Shown: positions 51,251 to 59,932, counted from the stretch's first letter. The stretch is DNA of 64,000 nt from Candidatus Amulumruptor caecigallinarius (GCA_023665605.1 JAMPDP010000001.1:767676-831675), one strand, 5' to 3'. Numbers and translations: made by a program. Notes: generated by a model not told the origin, from the sequence alone.

Positions 51251-51417
51251 TGTAGGGATGCACCGTGGTGCATCCGCTGATTAACAGTCGATTCCCTCAT
51301 AAGGAGCGTCCGCAGGACGCTGATTTACCCGTAGCCCCGGAAGCCGAAGCGATAGCGAAGGCATCCGGGGTTATGGTAACCCCCAACAAAAGGGCATCTG
51401 GAGGACGCCGATTTACA
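51251..51417. repeat. REP-like elements: family C hairpin plus family A copy 3
   Basis: TGTAGGGATGCACCGTGGTG with its CATCCG completion (51251-51276) is followed by GCGTCCGCAGGACGC (51306-51320), the GTAGCCCCGGAAGCC...GGCATCCGGGG core (51331-51370) and a variant GGCATCTGGAGGACGCC ending in GATTTACA. Confidence 0.85.
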
Positions 51418-51511
51418 ACTTCTCCCCGCAATTATTAGGTTTTGCGACACCGCCACGCCGGATTTGATAATTTTTAATAACCATTCACCTCGTTTTAACA
51501 CAATTATTTGT

Positions 51512-51519
51512 TATCTTTG
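51512..51519 (+). promoter_or_regulatory. Promoter -7 element of the SlyD-like gene
   Basis: TATCTTTG, 33 bases before the ATG at 51552. A T-rich TTTTAAC lies about 19 bases upstream in the -33 position. Confidence 0.6.
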
Positions 51520-51551
51520 TTATGCAATAACAACCGTAACAAAACTCTTAT

Positions 51552-52136
51552 ATGGAAAAAATTCAACCCGGCAAGTTCGTGGAACTTGGATATAACCTCT
51601 ATGAGGTAGCCCCCGACGGCAAGCAGACCCTCGTTCATCAGACCGACAACGCTGACCCCGAGCGCATCATCTTCGGCGTCACCCGCGGCATGATCGTACC
51701 CCTCGAGAAGGCCATCGACGGCCTCGAGAAGGGCGGCAAGTTCGATGTTATCGTCAAAGCCGACGAGGCATTCGGTCCCTACGACCCCGAGCAGGTCGCC
51801 GAGCTCCCCAAAGACATATTCACCGTCGACGGCAAGTTTGATGCCGAGATGGTCGCTAAGGGCAACTACGTACCAATGATGACCGCCGACGGTATGCGCA
51901 TCAACGGACTCGTGCTCGAGGTCACCGACGACAACGTCAAGATGGACTTCAACCACCCCCTCGCCGGCAAGGACGTTCGCTTCGAGGGCGAAATACTTCT
52001 GGTACGCGATGCCACCCCCGAGGAGCTGTCTCCCTCTCACGGATGTGGTTGCGGATGCGACCATGACCACTGCGGCGACGACTGCGGATGCGACAGCGGC
52101 CACGACTCTTGCGGCTGCGATTGCGACAGCATCTGA
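51552..52136 (+). CDS. slyD: SlyD-like FKBP peptidyl-prolyl isomerase with metal-binding tail
   Basis: 194 residues. The FKBP core with an inserted flap follows the SlyD order: LIFG-like RIIFGVTRGMIVPLEKAIDG, then DEAFGPYDPEQV and NHPLAGKDVRFEGEI. The last ~32 residues are almost only Cys, His, Asp and Gly (SHGCGCGCDHDHCGDDCGC and onward). SlyD is a cytoplasmic chaperone and prolyl isomerase; its tail binds nickel and other divalent metals. This tail is unusually Cys-rich. It has its own promoter and no operon partner. Confidence 0.92.
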   Translation: MEKIQPGKFVELGYNLYEVAPDGKQTLVHQTDNADPERIIFGVTRGMIVPLEKAIDGLEKGGKFDVIVKADEAFGPYDPEQVAELPKDIFTVDGKFDAEMVAKGNYVPMMTADGMRINGLVLEVTDDNVKMDFNHPLAGKDVRFEGEILLVRDATPEELSPSHGCGCGCDHDHCGDDCGCDSGHDSCGCDCDSI

Positions 52137-52218
52137 CCACGTAAACCTGCCTAAACATCTCAACGCCGGATTTCCACACACTCACGTGGATATCCGGCGT
52201 TCTTTTGTTTGCACTCCC

Positions 52219-53328
52219 TCATTTATCCACAAGCCACCGCGCATATCGCCGTATCAGCCACGTCAGCGGCAGGATGATGGCCAGCGTCCCCGCAAGAATA
52301 CCTGCCAGCAACACAGGCATCCGGTCTATCTGCGCCACATACAGATGCCGCGTAGCAAATATTACCCCATACCAGAAGTCATACACCGGCAGGTGAAGGC
52401 AGCACAGCAGCAGCGAATTCACCGACACAAACTTGCACCACTTCGGCTCCTTGCCAATGCCCGCCACCATCCGGCACAATATCACCGCCAGCCACGCCCC
52501 GCTGAGTGTCCCCACTATATACCACGGCTCATTAACCCAGCTCGCGAAAACACACGTCGGCACCTCCTCGAAGTGCGTCGCCGACCAATAAAGCAGCCCC
52601 GCAAACGGAATCACCAGCCACGGCGAGCCCGCAAACCGCGCCAGGGCCGGACAACGCCCCTGCAACAGCCGCAGCGAGTGCCCTAAAGCATAATACCCGA
52701 ATGTCCCCACAGCCGCCGACAGGCATAGCGGCCACTCGCTCACCACGCCCACCCTTAACAGATAACTCACCAGAGCACCCGCAGCAAGCCCGGCCACAGC
52801 AAGCACCCACGGACGCACCACACGCGCCAACGGCCAGTAAGCCATCTCAGCGATATACAGTGCCAACAGTGCCCACAGCGCCAGGTCATAACCCATCATC
52901 CCCGGATGCCCCTGCACAAGACCCTCCCACAACACCTGCTCGGCAGGCACCACAGCCTGTCCCTGCACCATCTGCCGCGTCCACTTCACCCACCACCCGA
53001 AGGCCAGCACTCCTATCCACACATACGGCACAAGCAACTGACGTGTGCGCTTCAGCGCAAACGCCCCGTAACGCGGATTGTTGCGGTAGCTGAACAGGTA
53101 CCCCGACAGCATAAACAGCATCGGCATACATATCAGATGCATATACAGCATCCACGGACCCATGTAGTGCAGATGCACCACCAGCACAATAGCCACAGCC
53201 AGCACCTTGGCATAGTCAACCCACACCAGATGCACAGCACGGCCCCGTGACCCCGGCAAAACGCTCGCCTCACCGCCGCCAACGCCGTCCGGACCACTGT
53301 TCCTGCTAATGCCGTCAATGCTACTCAT
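52219..53328 (-). CDS. Acyltransferase family membrane protein
   Basis: About 369 residues with ten membrane helices. The first helices contain VWVDYAKVLAVAIVLVVHLH (a conserved Asp-Tyr and His pair) and MPMLFMLSGYLFSYRN, followed by KRTRQLLVPYVWIG; this is the acyltransferase 3 pattern. Such enzymes O-acetylate or acylate surface glycans. I choose the ATG at 53328: the frame continues upstream to 53382, but the -7 element at 53334-53341 then falls inside the coding region. With 53328 the message has almost no leader. Confidence 0.82.
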   Translation of the reverse strand: MSSIDGISRNSGPDGVGGGEASVLPGSRGRAVHLVWVDYAKVLAVAIVLVVHLHYMGPWMLYMHLICMPMLFMLSGYLFSYRNNPRYGAFALKRTRQLLVPYVWIGVLAFGWWVKWTRQMVQGQAVVPAEQVLWEGLVQGHPGMMGYDLALWALLALYIAEMAYWPLARVVRPWVLAVAGLAAGALVSYLLRVGVVSEWPLCLSAAVGTFGYYALGHSLRLLQGRCPALARFAGSPWLVIPFAGLLYWSATHFEEVPTCVFASWVNEPWYIVGTLSGAWLAVILCRMVAGIGKEPKWCKFVSVNSLLLCCLHLPVYDFWYGVIFATRHLYVAQIDRMPVLLAGILAGTLAIILPLTWLIRRYARWLVDK

Positions 53329-53333
53329 GCCCG

Positions 53334-53341
53334 CAAAGTTA
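53334..53341 (-). promoter_or_regulatory. Promoter -7 element of the acyltransferase gene
   Basis: TAACTTTG on the minus strand, ending only 5 bases before the chosen ATG. A near-leaderless transcript is implied. Confidence 0.5.
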
Positions 53342-53369
53342 ACAAATTTCAAGCCCCGCAAAAATTCTC

Positions 53370-53377
53370 TATCTTTG
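53370..53377 (+). promoter_or_regulatory. Divergent promoter -7 element, rightward
   Basis: TATCTTTG on the plus strand, with a TTTC about 19 bases upstream. The SDR gene begins 326 bases later, with a REP-like element between them. Confidence 0.45.
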
Positions 53378-53428
53378 TGCATCAGGGCAACCGCATCAAA
53401 ATGAGGATAGAGTGATTTGAAATCATAA

Positions 53429-53565
53429 GAAGGTGTTGCAAAACCTCAAAAGGAGCGTCCGCAGGACGCTGATTTACCCGTAGCCCCGGAAGCCGGAGCG
53501 ACAGCGCAGGCATCCGGGGTCATAGTAAGCACGGCAAAGGGCGTCCGAAGGACGCCGATTTACAA
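53429..53565. repeat. REP-like composite element, family A, copy 4
   Basis: Begins AAGGTGTTGCAAAACC, then GCGTCCGCAGGACGC (53455-53469), the core GTAGCCCCGGAAGCC...GGCATCCGGGG (53480-53519) and GGCGTCCGAAGGACGCC ending in GATTTACAACA. It fills most of the gap 53383-53702, where no gene is seen. Confidence 0.85.
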
Positions 53566-53702
53566 CATCACCGCCTCCAGTCGGTTCTGCAACAACTCCT
53601 TCCGGACATACGTTATGGCAACGATATGATGCAGTTGGTCTTATTTGTGCATCAGCGTGATTTAAACTTTTTTCAAATGCAAGATTTATTTAGACTTTCA
53701 TT

Positions 53703-54554
53703 ATGACCCAACCCATTTCCCGGCCCCGCAACGTCGTGGTCACAGGAGCAACAGGAGCCATCGGAGCCGCCATCGTAGAGCAGCTCTACGCACGCGGCAT
53801 CGAGTGCATCATCGCCGCATGCCGACGCACCGACGCCGTCGATGCCATGCGCCGTGACCTCAAGACACTCCATCCCGACTCACCCACTCGCATCGTCGCC
53901 TCCCCCCTCGACCTCGCCACACGCCAAAGTGCACGCGACGCAGCCCACAGCATCCTCACCCTTGACCTCCCCCTCGACGCCGTCATCAACAACGCCGGCA
54001 CAATGCCCCTGCGCGTCCCCACCCTCTCACCCGAGGGAATAGACCTCGCCACCCAGGTCAACCTGCTCTCCACCCTTGCTTTCGCTCAGGAACTCCTCCC
54101 CGCCATGCAACCCGGAAGCGTCATGGTGTTCACAAGCTCCATCGCACGCCACATACCCACAGCCGGTCCCGACTACTTAGAACGCGCAGCACGCGCAAGC
54201 GGCATCTGGGGACTCTTCTACAATTACAGCCGCTCAAAGCTCCTCCTCACCCGCGCAGCACGCCTCCTCGCCGACCGCGAGCACCCCAAAGGCATCCGCA
54301 TCAACTGCGCCGACCCCGGTATCGTCGACACCCCACTGCTCCGCACCGGCTACTCCCTGCTCGACGGCATCATCGACACCCTCGCCCGGCCCCTGATGAA
54401 CATCCCCGCCAAGGGCGCACGCGCCGCCATCCGTGCCATCGACACCCCCTACACCGCCGCAATGGCCACCCCCTTCAAATCCACCCCAATTCCCCCGCTC
54501 ACACCCCTCCAAGCCCAAACCGCCGCCCAAGTCCTCGCCCAATCGGCATTATAG
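53703..54554 (+). CDS. Short-chain dehydrogenase/reductase
   Basis: 283 residues. The coenzyme motif TGATGAIG (about 14-21), NNAG (about 98-101), the catalytic Ser in FTSSIARH and the YSRSK active-site Tyr/Lys are in place, so this is a classical SDR. A C-terminal extension rich in Pro and Thr follows the Rossmann fold. Substrate unknown; this shape is often seen in retinol dehydrogenase-like proteins. Its 3' end overlaps the next, convergent gene by 6 bases. Confidence 0.88.
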   Translation: MTQPISRPRNVVVTGATGAIGAAIVEQLYARGIECIIAACRRTDAVDAMRRDLKTLHPDSPTRIVASPLDLATRQSARDAAHSILTLDLPLDAVINNAGTMPLRVPTLSPEGIDLATQVNLLSTLAFAQELLPAMQPGSVMVFTSSIARHIPTAGPDYLERAARASGIWGLFYNYSRSKLLLTRAARLLADREHPKGIRINCADPGIVDTPLLRTGYSLLDGIIDTLARPLMNIPAKGARAAIRAIDTPYTAAMATPFKSTPIPPLTPLQAQTAAQVLAQSAL

Positions 54555-54857
54555 CCCCTCCGCCACCAGATACACCCGGCAGTCATAAGCATCAATGTCC
54601 AGACGGCTCCCCTCAGGAACCGTCCACCCATATTTCCCCCTCATCCGCTCCCACCACAGAGCAATCCCGCGCTCCGCGTCAGCGAGCTGCTCCGACAGCT
54701 TCTCCTTCAGCTCAGGACCAGCTTCCGGCAGAGCCGCAGCAAGCTCACGCAGCCCCTCAACACGAGCATAAAGAGCGCGCAGCTCTCTGCATTCTCTCTT
54801 GGTCACCTTCCCCGCGAGGGTCACTCCTCCGCCCTCGCTTCCAGCACTTATCATCAT
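54549..54857 (-). CDS. Small charged protein, possibly related to CXXX-repeat peptide modification proteins
   Basis: About 102 residues, mostly helical and charged. GKVTKRECRELRALYARVEG, then LRELAA, and later LWWERMRGKYGW and DIDAYDCRVYLV follow the pattern I recall for small proteins annotated in Bacteroidota as belonging to a CXXX-repeat peptide modification system. No peptide maturase or CXXX-repeat precursor is seen nearby, so the link is weak. The ATG at 54857 is chosen; a GTG at 54893 is the alternative. The gene overlaps the end of the SDR gene tail to tail. Confidence 0.4.
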   Translation of the reverse strand: MMISAGSEGGGVTLAGKVTKRECRELRALYARVEGLRELAAALPEAGPELKEKLSEQLADAERGIALWWERMRGKYGWTVPEGSRLDIDAYDCRVYLVAEGL

Positions 54858-54962
54858 AATTACCGACTCTTCACTCCCGGTCAGGACACACACGCAGCCG
54901 GCAGGCTCCGCCGCATCGCGCCTCAGGGTTCACCTCCTCGGCATCAGGGATTTGTTAGAAAT

Positions 54963-55064
54963 TAAAAAAAACGTGAGAACCCGTATCCGATGCCCGTTCC
55001 CACTGCCTGAGGCTCTGACATTGCCCATCTTGGCAGGAACGGGCAACGTGCAGAGGCCTCACGT
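54963..55064 (-). ncRNA. Candidate structured RNA or attenuator leader
   Basis: On the minus strand, ACGTGAG (55058-55064) closes with CTCACGT (54971-54977), and inside it a long stem pairs GCCCGTTC-CTGCC with GGCAG-TGG-GAACGGGC (54992-55044). The closing stem runs directly into a T-run (54963-54970). The shape fits a ~95-nucleotide stand-alone RNA or a terminator-type leader for the small protein gene 105 bases downstream. It lacks the conserved loop of SRP RNA. No known riboswitch motif was recognised. Confidence 0.4.
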
Positions 55065-55437
55065 AAATATGCGTATGCGCAGGCCTTGACTCTTTTGTCA
55101 CAGCCGCAGACACTTACATATCCACATAAGACATCTATCGTTGCCACTGTCCTTGACCAAGATTGGAAAACTGTCAGATTTTCAGGCAGTCAAGAAAGGT
55201 TTCGATAAACGCTTTTTCCATATGTCAGCCACCGCCGGCAGCAACGCCACCGGCCGATAGCCGCATCCCGCCCTCAAAGCCCATACCGGACCTCTGCCGA
55301 CGGTTTGCATCCGCAAAAATGCAAAAAATTCCCCAAACCCCCAAATCCCCCGACACCTCAGATCAAACCGCAATGTAACTCGTTGAGGAAGAGTATATTA
55401 CATAAAGAGAAACAAGGGAGGTTTGAAATAAAAAGCG

Positions 55438-55445
55438 TATATTTG
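55438..55445 (+). promoter_or_regulatory. Promoter -7 element of the HNH nuclease gene
   Basis: TATATTTG, 19 bases before the ATG at 55465. Confidence 0.55.
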
Positions 55446-55464
55446 CGGTCATAAATTAAATTAT

Positions 55465-56463
55465 ATGGCAAGAAGAACAACGAAAAACGAAACCGGCATT
55501 GAGCGTATTACGCCACCCATTGGTTCAGCGCATGATGCTTGGGCGGCATATATCTGCTTAAATTGCAGAACATTGAACTATGTTCACATAGGCGATGCCC
55601 TCTTAACTCCAGAGGAAGCATATGAAAGTCAATCTTGGGTATGCGATAAGTGCGGATTTGTACATTCAAAGGATGCAAGTCTACCTTCATCGTGGGAAGA
55701 AAGTTGGTTGCCAGAGCTTCTGGAATCGGGAGAATTAACAGTAGAAAGATTTTGGAAAGCATTCTTTAAGAACGCAACCGAAAATCCTCAGGCGTATTGG
55801 AAATTCTGTAATACGTGCGGTAGAATACAGCCCAGCAGTCATTTCAGCAAACACTCAGGATGGGGGCCGTTGGAAAAACAAATGGAATGCCGAGCTTGCA
55901 AGGCAGCAATAAATGCAGTGCTCAATCCACAACGTACATCAGAACAACTTAGAGAGGCCTCTATTCGAAGAAGAATTGGAGACCTTATAGTATCGGAGTA
56001 TGAAGAAAAATTAGATGTTCAAGCATTGTTTGATAGGTTCGGCGGAAAATGCTTCAAAACCGGTAAGCCGTTGGATATAAACAAGACGGGAACTTGGCAC
56101 ATTGATCACATTTTGCCATCAAAGTATCTTTACGCTCTAAACTCACGAAATGCAGCGTTGCTGTCAGATGAAGCCAACGAAAATAAGCGCGACAGGTGGC
56201 CAAGTGAATTTTACACCCCACAAGAGTTAGTCGAATTAGCAAGAATAACTGGTGCCGATTTACAATTACTATCAAGTTCAGAGCCTATACAAAACGCCTC
56301 GGTTTCATCAGAAAATGTAAATCGCGCAGTAGACCGTTATCTTGCAGTAAGAAACACAACTGACTTGCCCAAAAGAATCGCGGAAATCAAGAAGGTGCTT
56401 CAAGATTACAACTTAACTAATTTACTTGATGAGCAACACAAATCAATATTGGGTTTAGTATAA
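55465..56463 (+). CDS. HNH endonuclease with zinc ribbons, probable restriction enzyme
   Basis: 332 residues. Two zinc-ribbon pairs are visible: C31/C34 with C60/C63 and C115/C118 with C142/C145. The HNH motif starts at TWHIDHILP (H212, H215) and continues with NSRNAALLSDEANENKRDRW, giving the central Asn and the NxxK-type end. The C-terminal ~80 residues are helical. The gene converges with a double-domain DNA methyltransferase and overlaps it by 9 bases, so a restriction role is inferred. Codon use is AT-rich, unlike the neighbours, which suggests horizontal gain. I do not recognise a characterised enzyme with this layout. Confidence 0.8.
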   Translation: MARRTTKNETGIERITPPIGSAHDAWAAYICLNCRTLNYVHIGDALLTPEEAYESQSWVCDKCGFVHSKDASLPSSWEESWLPELLESGELTVERFWKAFFKNATENPQAYWKFCNTCGRIQPSSHFSKHSGWGPLEKQMECRACKAAINAVLNPQRTSEQLREASIRRRIGDLIVSEYEEKLDVQALFDRFGGKCFKTGKPLDINKTGTWHIDHILPSKYLYALNSRNAALLSDEANENKRDRWPSEFYTPQELVELARITGADLQLLSSSEPIQNASVSSENVNRAVDRYLAVRNTTDLPKRIAEIKKVLQDYNLTNLLDEQHKSILGLV

Positions 56464-59058
56464 AACCAAATATTGATGGTCAGTGACAGTGCCAATATCT
56501 TTAAGCCCAAAGGTATTGCAATGTTCAACACTTTCATCAAACAACTCAGCATGGGCGAACCATCTACGGGCAATTCGTTTAAGTTCAATTCCCATATTGC
56601 ATTTAGGACTTTTGCCTAAATGCAATACCATAACTCCTCCATGCTTCAAGCGTTCTTTAGCTTGCTGAAAAATTGGATAATAAACAGAGAGAGATTTTTT
56701 TTGCCGCTCGTCCACATAAGAATTGGGTATGGTCCTAAAATCGGATGGTTCCCAACCGCTAAACCAAAGACGAATCCAATTAGCATTGTAAAATCTTGTA
56801 CTATCAAAGAATGGTGGAGACGTGATAACAGCATCCAAATCTGTAATTATCTCAGGCCATTCTATTGTAGAGTCTTGAAGGAAAATCTCACCCTCTGAAA
56901 AAGAGTCAGGTATCGGTTCATTAAAAAACTTATTCACCTTATCAATGAGTTTATCAGTCAAATTTTTGTAGATGAACTCCCCTGTCGGAGCATAAGGAGT
57001 TATGGGGTGAGATTTTCTGCTTAAAGCATAGGGGCGATTCCCATGTAAGATGTGCATCAAAGCAGAAATGACAACCATTTCTGAAGGATTGGCGGGAGCA
57101 AACTTTTGAAAGAATCGACGTGCTAAAAGAATTTCTTTTAGGGTGTCAACATGGTAATACTCGCTTAAAGAACGGTTGAGGCCAAATACTCCGTATAGCT
57201 CAATTTCTCTCTCGGTTACCCGGTTATCATGAATAAAGTCGTTCAGCCGTTTGATACAATCGAAGGCTAATTTCATTTCAGTTCTTCCCACCTTAGCTTG
57301 GCTTATATAGTAAGCCATAATACTAATATCCATACCGTAACCCTTACGTCCATTCAGACACGCCTCAAAAGGAATTGTTCCCACTCCTACAAAGGGATCA
57401 AACATAATACCTCCCTCTGGAATAAAGGTAGTGATGAGATGATGTGCTATTGCCGGTTTCAGTTTACCTTGATATGAACATAACGAATGATTAACATTTC
57501 CCCAATTTTTCTTAGAGAAAGGGAGAGATTGGTGCGGAAGATTTATTTTAAAAGATTCCCAATTCTTTTCCCAACCCAATCTTTCGTATTGCATATGGAT
57601 GAGTACTTGTGAAAGTATCATGCCGCCTCTTGAACGCCTTTCTCTTAATTTCTCATTCTGCACGAGCTTATATCCCAAACTATTCAATAGCTCAATAAGA
57701 ATAAGGTCGGTTTTAACATGAACATTATTGAAAGCTGAGTCTCCAAGATCAACAAAGATATGCGCGTTAGAAGCCAGTTTTTCTTTTAGGTCTCTGAAGA
57801 AACAATACATTTCTTCAAAATAGGCTTTCGCCATTTGAGGGATACGAATGTCGTAAGCAGATTGATTAAGTTCGGCTAAGGTGTCGTTTAATATAGGGCT
57901 GTATTCTTCGATTGAGACATCTAAAGATGTATTCATCTTAACGTCGTTGATACCGCTTGTGAGGATTTCATCGCGAAAGCGGCGCAAATCCTTATCAGAT
58001 GAAAGTTCCTCTAAAAACCATAGTTCCAACTTGGTATTACGAATATAGTTTGTCCCATTAAGATATGGAGGGCTGGTGATTACATATGAAATAGGATATG
58101 GGGTATCTACGCAAGAAATATTTTTGGCATTGGGGGTAACAAAAGTATGTGAATGTGAAATACCTAAATCTGAAGAATTTAGCAAATCCTCTGCTATAAT
58201 ACGTATGTTTTCAGCAAAAGAGTTAGAAAACAAGGGTATTCCTTTTTCTAATTCTTTCTTCGTTTTAAAGCGGAGGTCTCCTTGCTTCTTCAAAAAAGAA
58301 GAAGGGATTAGCGAAGATAATGCAGCAGTTGTAAGTAAGTCTTTAATAAGACCTTTTTCGAGTTGACGCAAAAAAGTTTTTGCAGAAAGGATTTGAGAAA
58401 AACTTTCTGCACTAAAATAAACGCTTTTCTTAAAAGCCGAAAGATAATTAATTTTTAAATCTTCATCCTCTACCGCCTTAAATTGAAGAAGATTCGTTGC
58501 ATACGAAAAGATTTGATCAGCCAATTTTTCTCTTTCCTCTCTTGTTAGAGCTAAAACCCTCAGTTTAACGTCAATAAGAAACTGTAAAACAGGGTTAACC
58601 TCTGAATAAATAGTGGGGAACCCCATAGAATCAGAGGCAAAAATGGTTGTACCTGTGCCAGCGAAAGGCTCATAAACGAGACCTACATTATTGATGTATT
58701 TGCGAATGATAGATGTTACGAAGTCAGGTGAATAACCCTCGGCATAGGGATACCAACGCTGAAAGGGAATGGATTTGCTATTTTTAAAAGTAATGTCGGA
58801 TGTGGCAAAAGGAGTGCCGTCCTCGATTGCTTTGTGCAGCTTGATTTTTATAAATTGACTAATGGGGCGTTTATCTCTATCAGCCTCCGCACAAAGGGCA
58901 TCATATGAATCAATAGCTATTATACGGCGGATCTCTTGACTTGATAATTTAGCTATGCTAAAAAACAACTCATCCTCACGTTCGTTAAATCCAAGACTTA
59001 CAACCTTGGATTTTCCTGAAATGGTGTCTGTAAACGAGACGGCCTTGAAATTCTGCAT
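56455..59058 (-). CDS. DNA methyltransferase with two catalytic domains
   Basis: 867 residues with two amino-methyltransferase units. Unit 1: SAM motif YEPFAGTGTTIFASD (128-142) and catalytic TSPPYLNGTNY (328-338). Unit 2: FDPFVGVGTIPFEA (553-566) and TSPPFFDSTRF (746-756). SPPY/SPPF is typical of N4-cytosine or N6-adenine methylation. In both units the SAM motif comes before the catalytic motif. Two units in one chain suggest methylation of both strands of an asymmetric site, as in two-domain type IIS methyltransferases. The gene is AT-rich and overlaps the HNH nuclease gene tail to tail. Confidence 0.88.
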   Translation of the reverse strand: MQNFKAVSFTDTISGKSKVVSLGFNEREDELFFSIAKLSSQEIRRIIAIDSYDALCAEADRDKRPISQFIKIKLHKAIEDGTPFATSDITFKNSKSIPFQRWYPYAEGYSPDFVTSIIRKYINNVGLVYEPFAGTGTTIFASDSMGFPTIYSEVNPVLQFLIDVKLRVLALTREEREKLADQIFSYATNLLQFKAVEDEDLKINYLSAFKKSVYFSAESFSQILSAKTFLRQLEKGLIKDLLTTAALSSLIPSSFLKKQGDLRFKTKKELEKGIPLFSNSFAENIRIIAEDLLNSSDLGISHSHTFVTPNAKNISCVDTPYPISYVITSPPYLNGTNYIRNTKLELWFLEELSSDKDLRRFRDEILTSGINDVKMNTSLDVSIEEYSPILNDTLAELNQSAYDIRIPQMAKAYFEEMYCFFRDLKEKLASNAHIFVDLGDSAFNNVHVKTDLILIELLNSLGYKLVQNEKLRERRSRGGMILSQVLIHMQYERLGWEKNWESFKINLPHQSLPFSKKNWGNVNHSLCSYQGKLKPAIAHHLITTFIPEGGIMFDPFVGVGTIPFEACLNGRKGYGMDISIMAYYISQAKVGRTEMKLAFDCIKRLNDFIHDNRVTEREIELYGVFGLNRSLSEYYHVDTLKEILLARRFFQKFAPANPSEMVVISALMHILHGNRPYALSRKSHPITPYAPTGEFIYKNLTDKLIDKVNKFFNEPIPDSFSEGEIFLQDSTIEWPEIITDLDAVITSPPFFDSTRFYNANWIRLWFSGWEPSDFRTIPNSYVDERQKKSLSVYYPIFQQAKERLKHGGVMVLHLGKSPKCNMGIELKRIARRWFAHAELFDESVEHCNTFGLKDIGTVTDHQYLVLY

Positions 59059-59187
59059 ACGATGTAGCTTATTATAATATGATAATTACAACACAAAGTA
59101 ACGGCGAATTTTTCAGATTTCAAAATATTGGTTTAAAAATCTGCAAGCAATAGATAAGTGAACCAACACGCCGCCTAACACGCTCTA

Positions 59188-59898
59188 TTATTCCTCCTCG
59201 GGAGCCGGGGCCAGGGTCCAGCCTTGGGAGGTGTGCACCAGGCGCAACACGCCCATGGCATAGAGGCGGGCGGCGGACTGCTCGGCGGTGCGCTGCGAGA
59301 TGTGTGCCCCGAGAGCATATTCCTCTATCGTCAGGCCGCGCGCCGGCAGCCGGCCATCTTCAGCAGCTACACCCGAAACAGAAGCCAACTCCTCAAGCCG
59401 GCGCAGCAGCCAGCTTTCGGCGGCGGTGAACTGCCATGACTCTCCGGCGGATGAGGCTGCACGCTTCCAGCCCTGCGACATAACCGACGGCGCAAGAATG
59501 TTTTCGTCGGCCACGCGCACATAGGCGTGCCACACCCCAGAGGCATCACGCGCCTCCACGGGACGACGCGAGGCGGCCGCTACCTCGGCGATGATCACCG
59601 TCTCGCCCCCCTCGGCACGATAGGCCGTGAACGTGACTGGCTGCGGCGGGCGGCAGTAGATGGCCGCCGCACTCTCAACGACATAGATATCCTCCTCATT
59701 GCGCACCCCGGCTATCACACCGTTGTCCTTCACGCCAATGAGCAGACGGCCGCCGCGATGGTTGGCAAACGCCGAGATGCTCCGCGCGATCTTCAGCGGA
59801 TCGGACACGGAGTGCTTGAAGTCCTGCATGTCATGCTCTCCCTCAGCAATGAGGCGGCTCAGCAACAGGGCTCCGCGGCGCGGCTTGAGGTCCTTCAC
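59188..59898 (-). CDS. AlbA_2 (Schlafen-like) DNA-binding domain protein
   Basis: 236 residues. The N-terminal half carries the AlbA_2 pattern: EHDMQDFKHSVSD, then ISAFANHRGGRLLIGVKDNG and AGVRNEEDIYVVE. The C-terminal half looks like a winged helix (LTIEEYALGAHISQRTAEQS and ARLYAMGVLRLV). Members bind nucleic acid or ATP and are usually regulators. It follows luxS by 34 bases on the same strand and is probably the last gene of that operon. Its target is unknown. Confidence 0.78.
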   Translation of the reverse strand: MKDLKPRRGALLLSRLIAEGEHDMQDFKHSVSDPLKIARSISAFANHRGGRLLIGVKDNGVIAGVRNEEDIYVVESAAAIYCRPPQPVTFTAYRAEGGETVIIAEVAAASRRPVEARDASGVWHAYVRVADENILAPSVMSQGWKRAASSAGESWQFTAAESWLLRRLEELASVSGVAAEDGRLPARGLTIEEYALGAHISQRTAEQSAARLYAMGVLRLVHTSQGWTLAPAPEEE

Positions 59899-59932
59899 GT
59901 TCGTATTGTATCAGGCCTGACTGAAAACCTTG

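Larger units (their letters stand above)
51219..51551. other. Intergenic region with two REP-like repeats and a promoter
   Basis: Contains a family C hairpin (51251-51275), a family A composite element (51304-51417), an AGGTTTTGCGACACC end motif (51438-51452) and the promoter of the SlyD-like gene. No gene is seen. Confidence 0.7.
54858..55464. other. Intergenic region with a structured RNA candidate
   Basis: 607 bases. On the minus strand there is a nested stem structure followed by a T-run (54963-55064) and, closer to the small protein gene, an AGGAGGTGA sequence followed by an 11-codon frame. On the plus strand the HNH promoter lies at 55438-55445. The rest (55065-55430) shows nothing I recognise and becomes AT-rich toward the nuclease island. 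Confidence 0.5.

Noticed and set aside
53329..53382. Longer start for the acyltransferase
   Set aside because: The promoter -7 element falls inside this part and the added residues are not typical of the family.
54963..55064. SRP (4.5S) RNA
   Set aside because: Size and terminator fit, but the conserved GGAAGCAGCC-type loop is absent.
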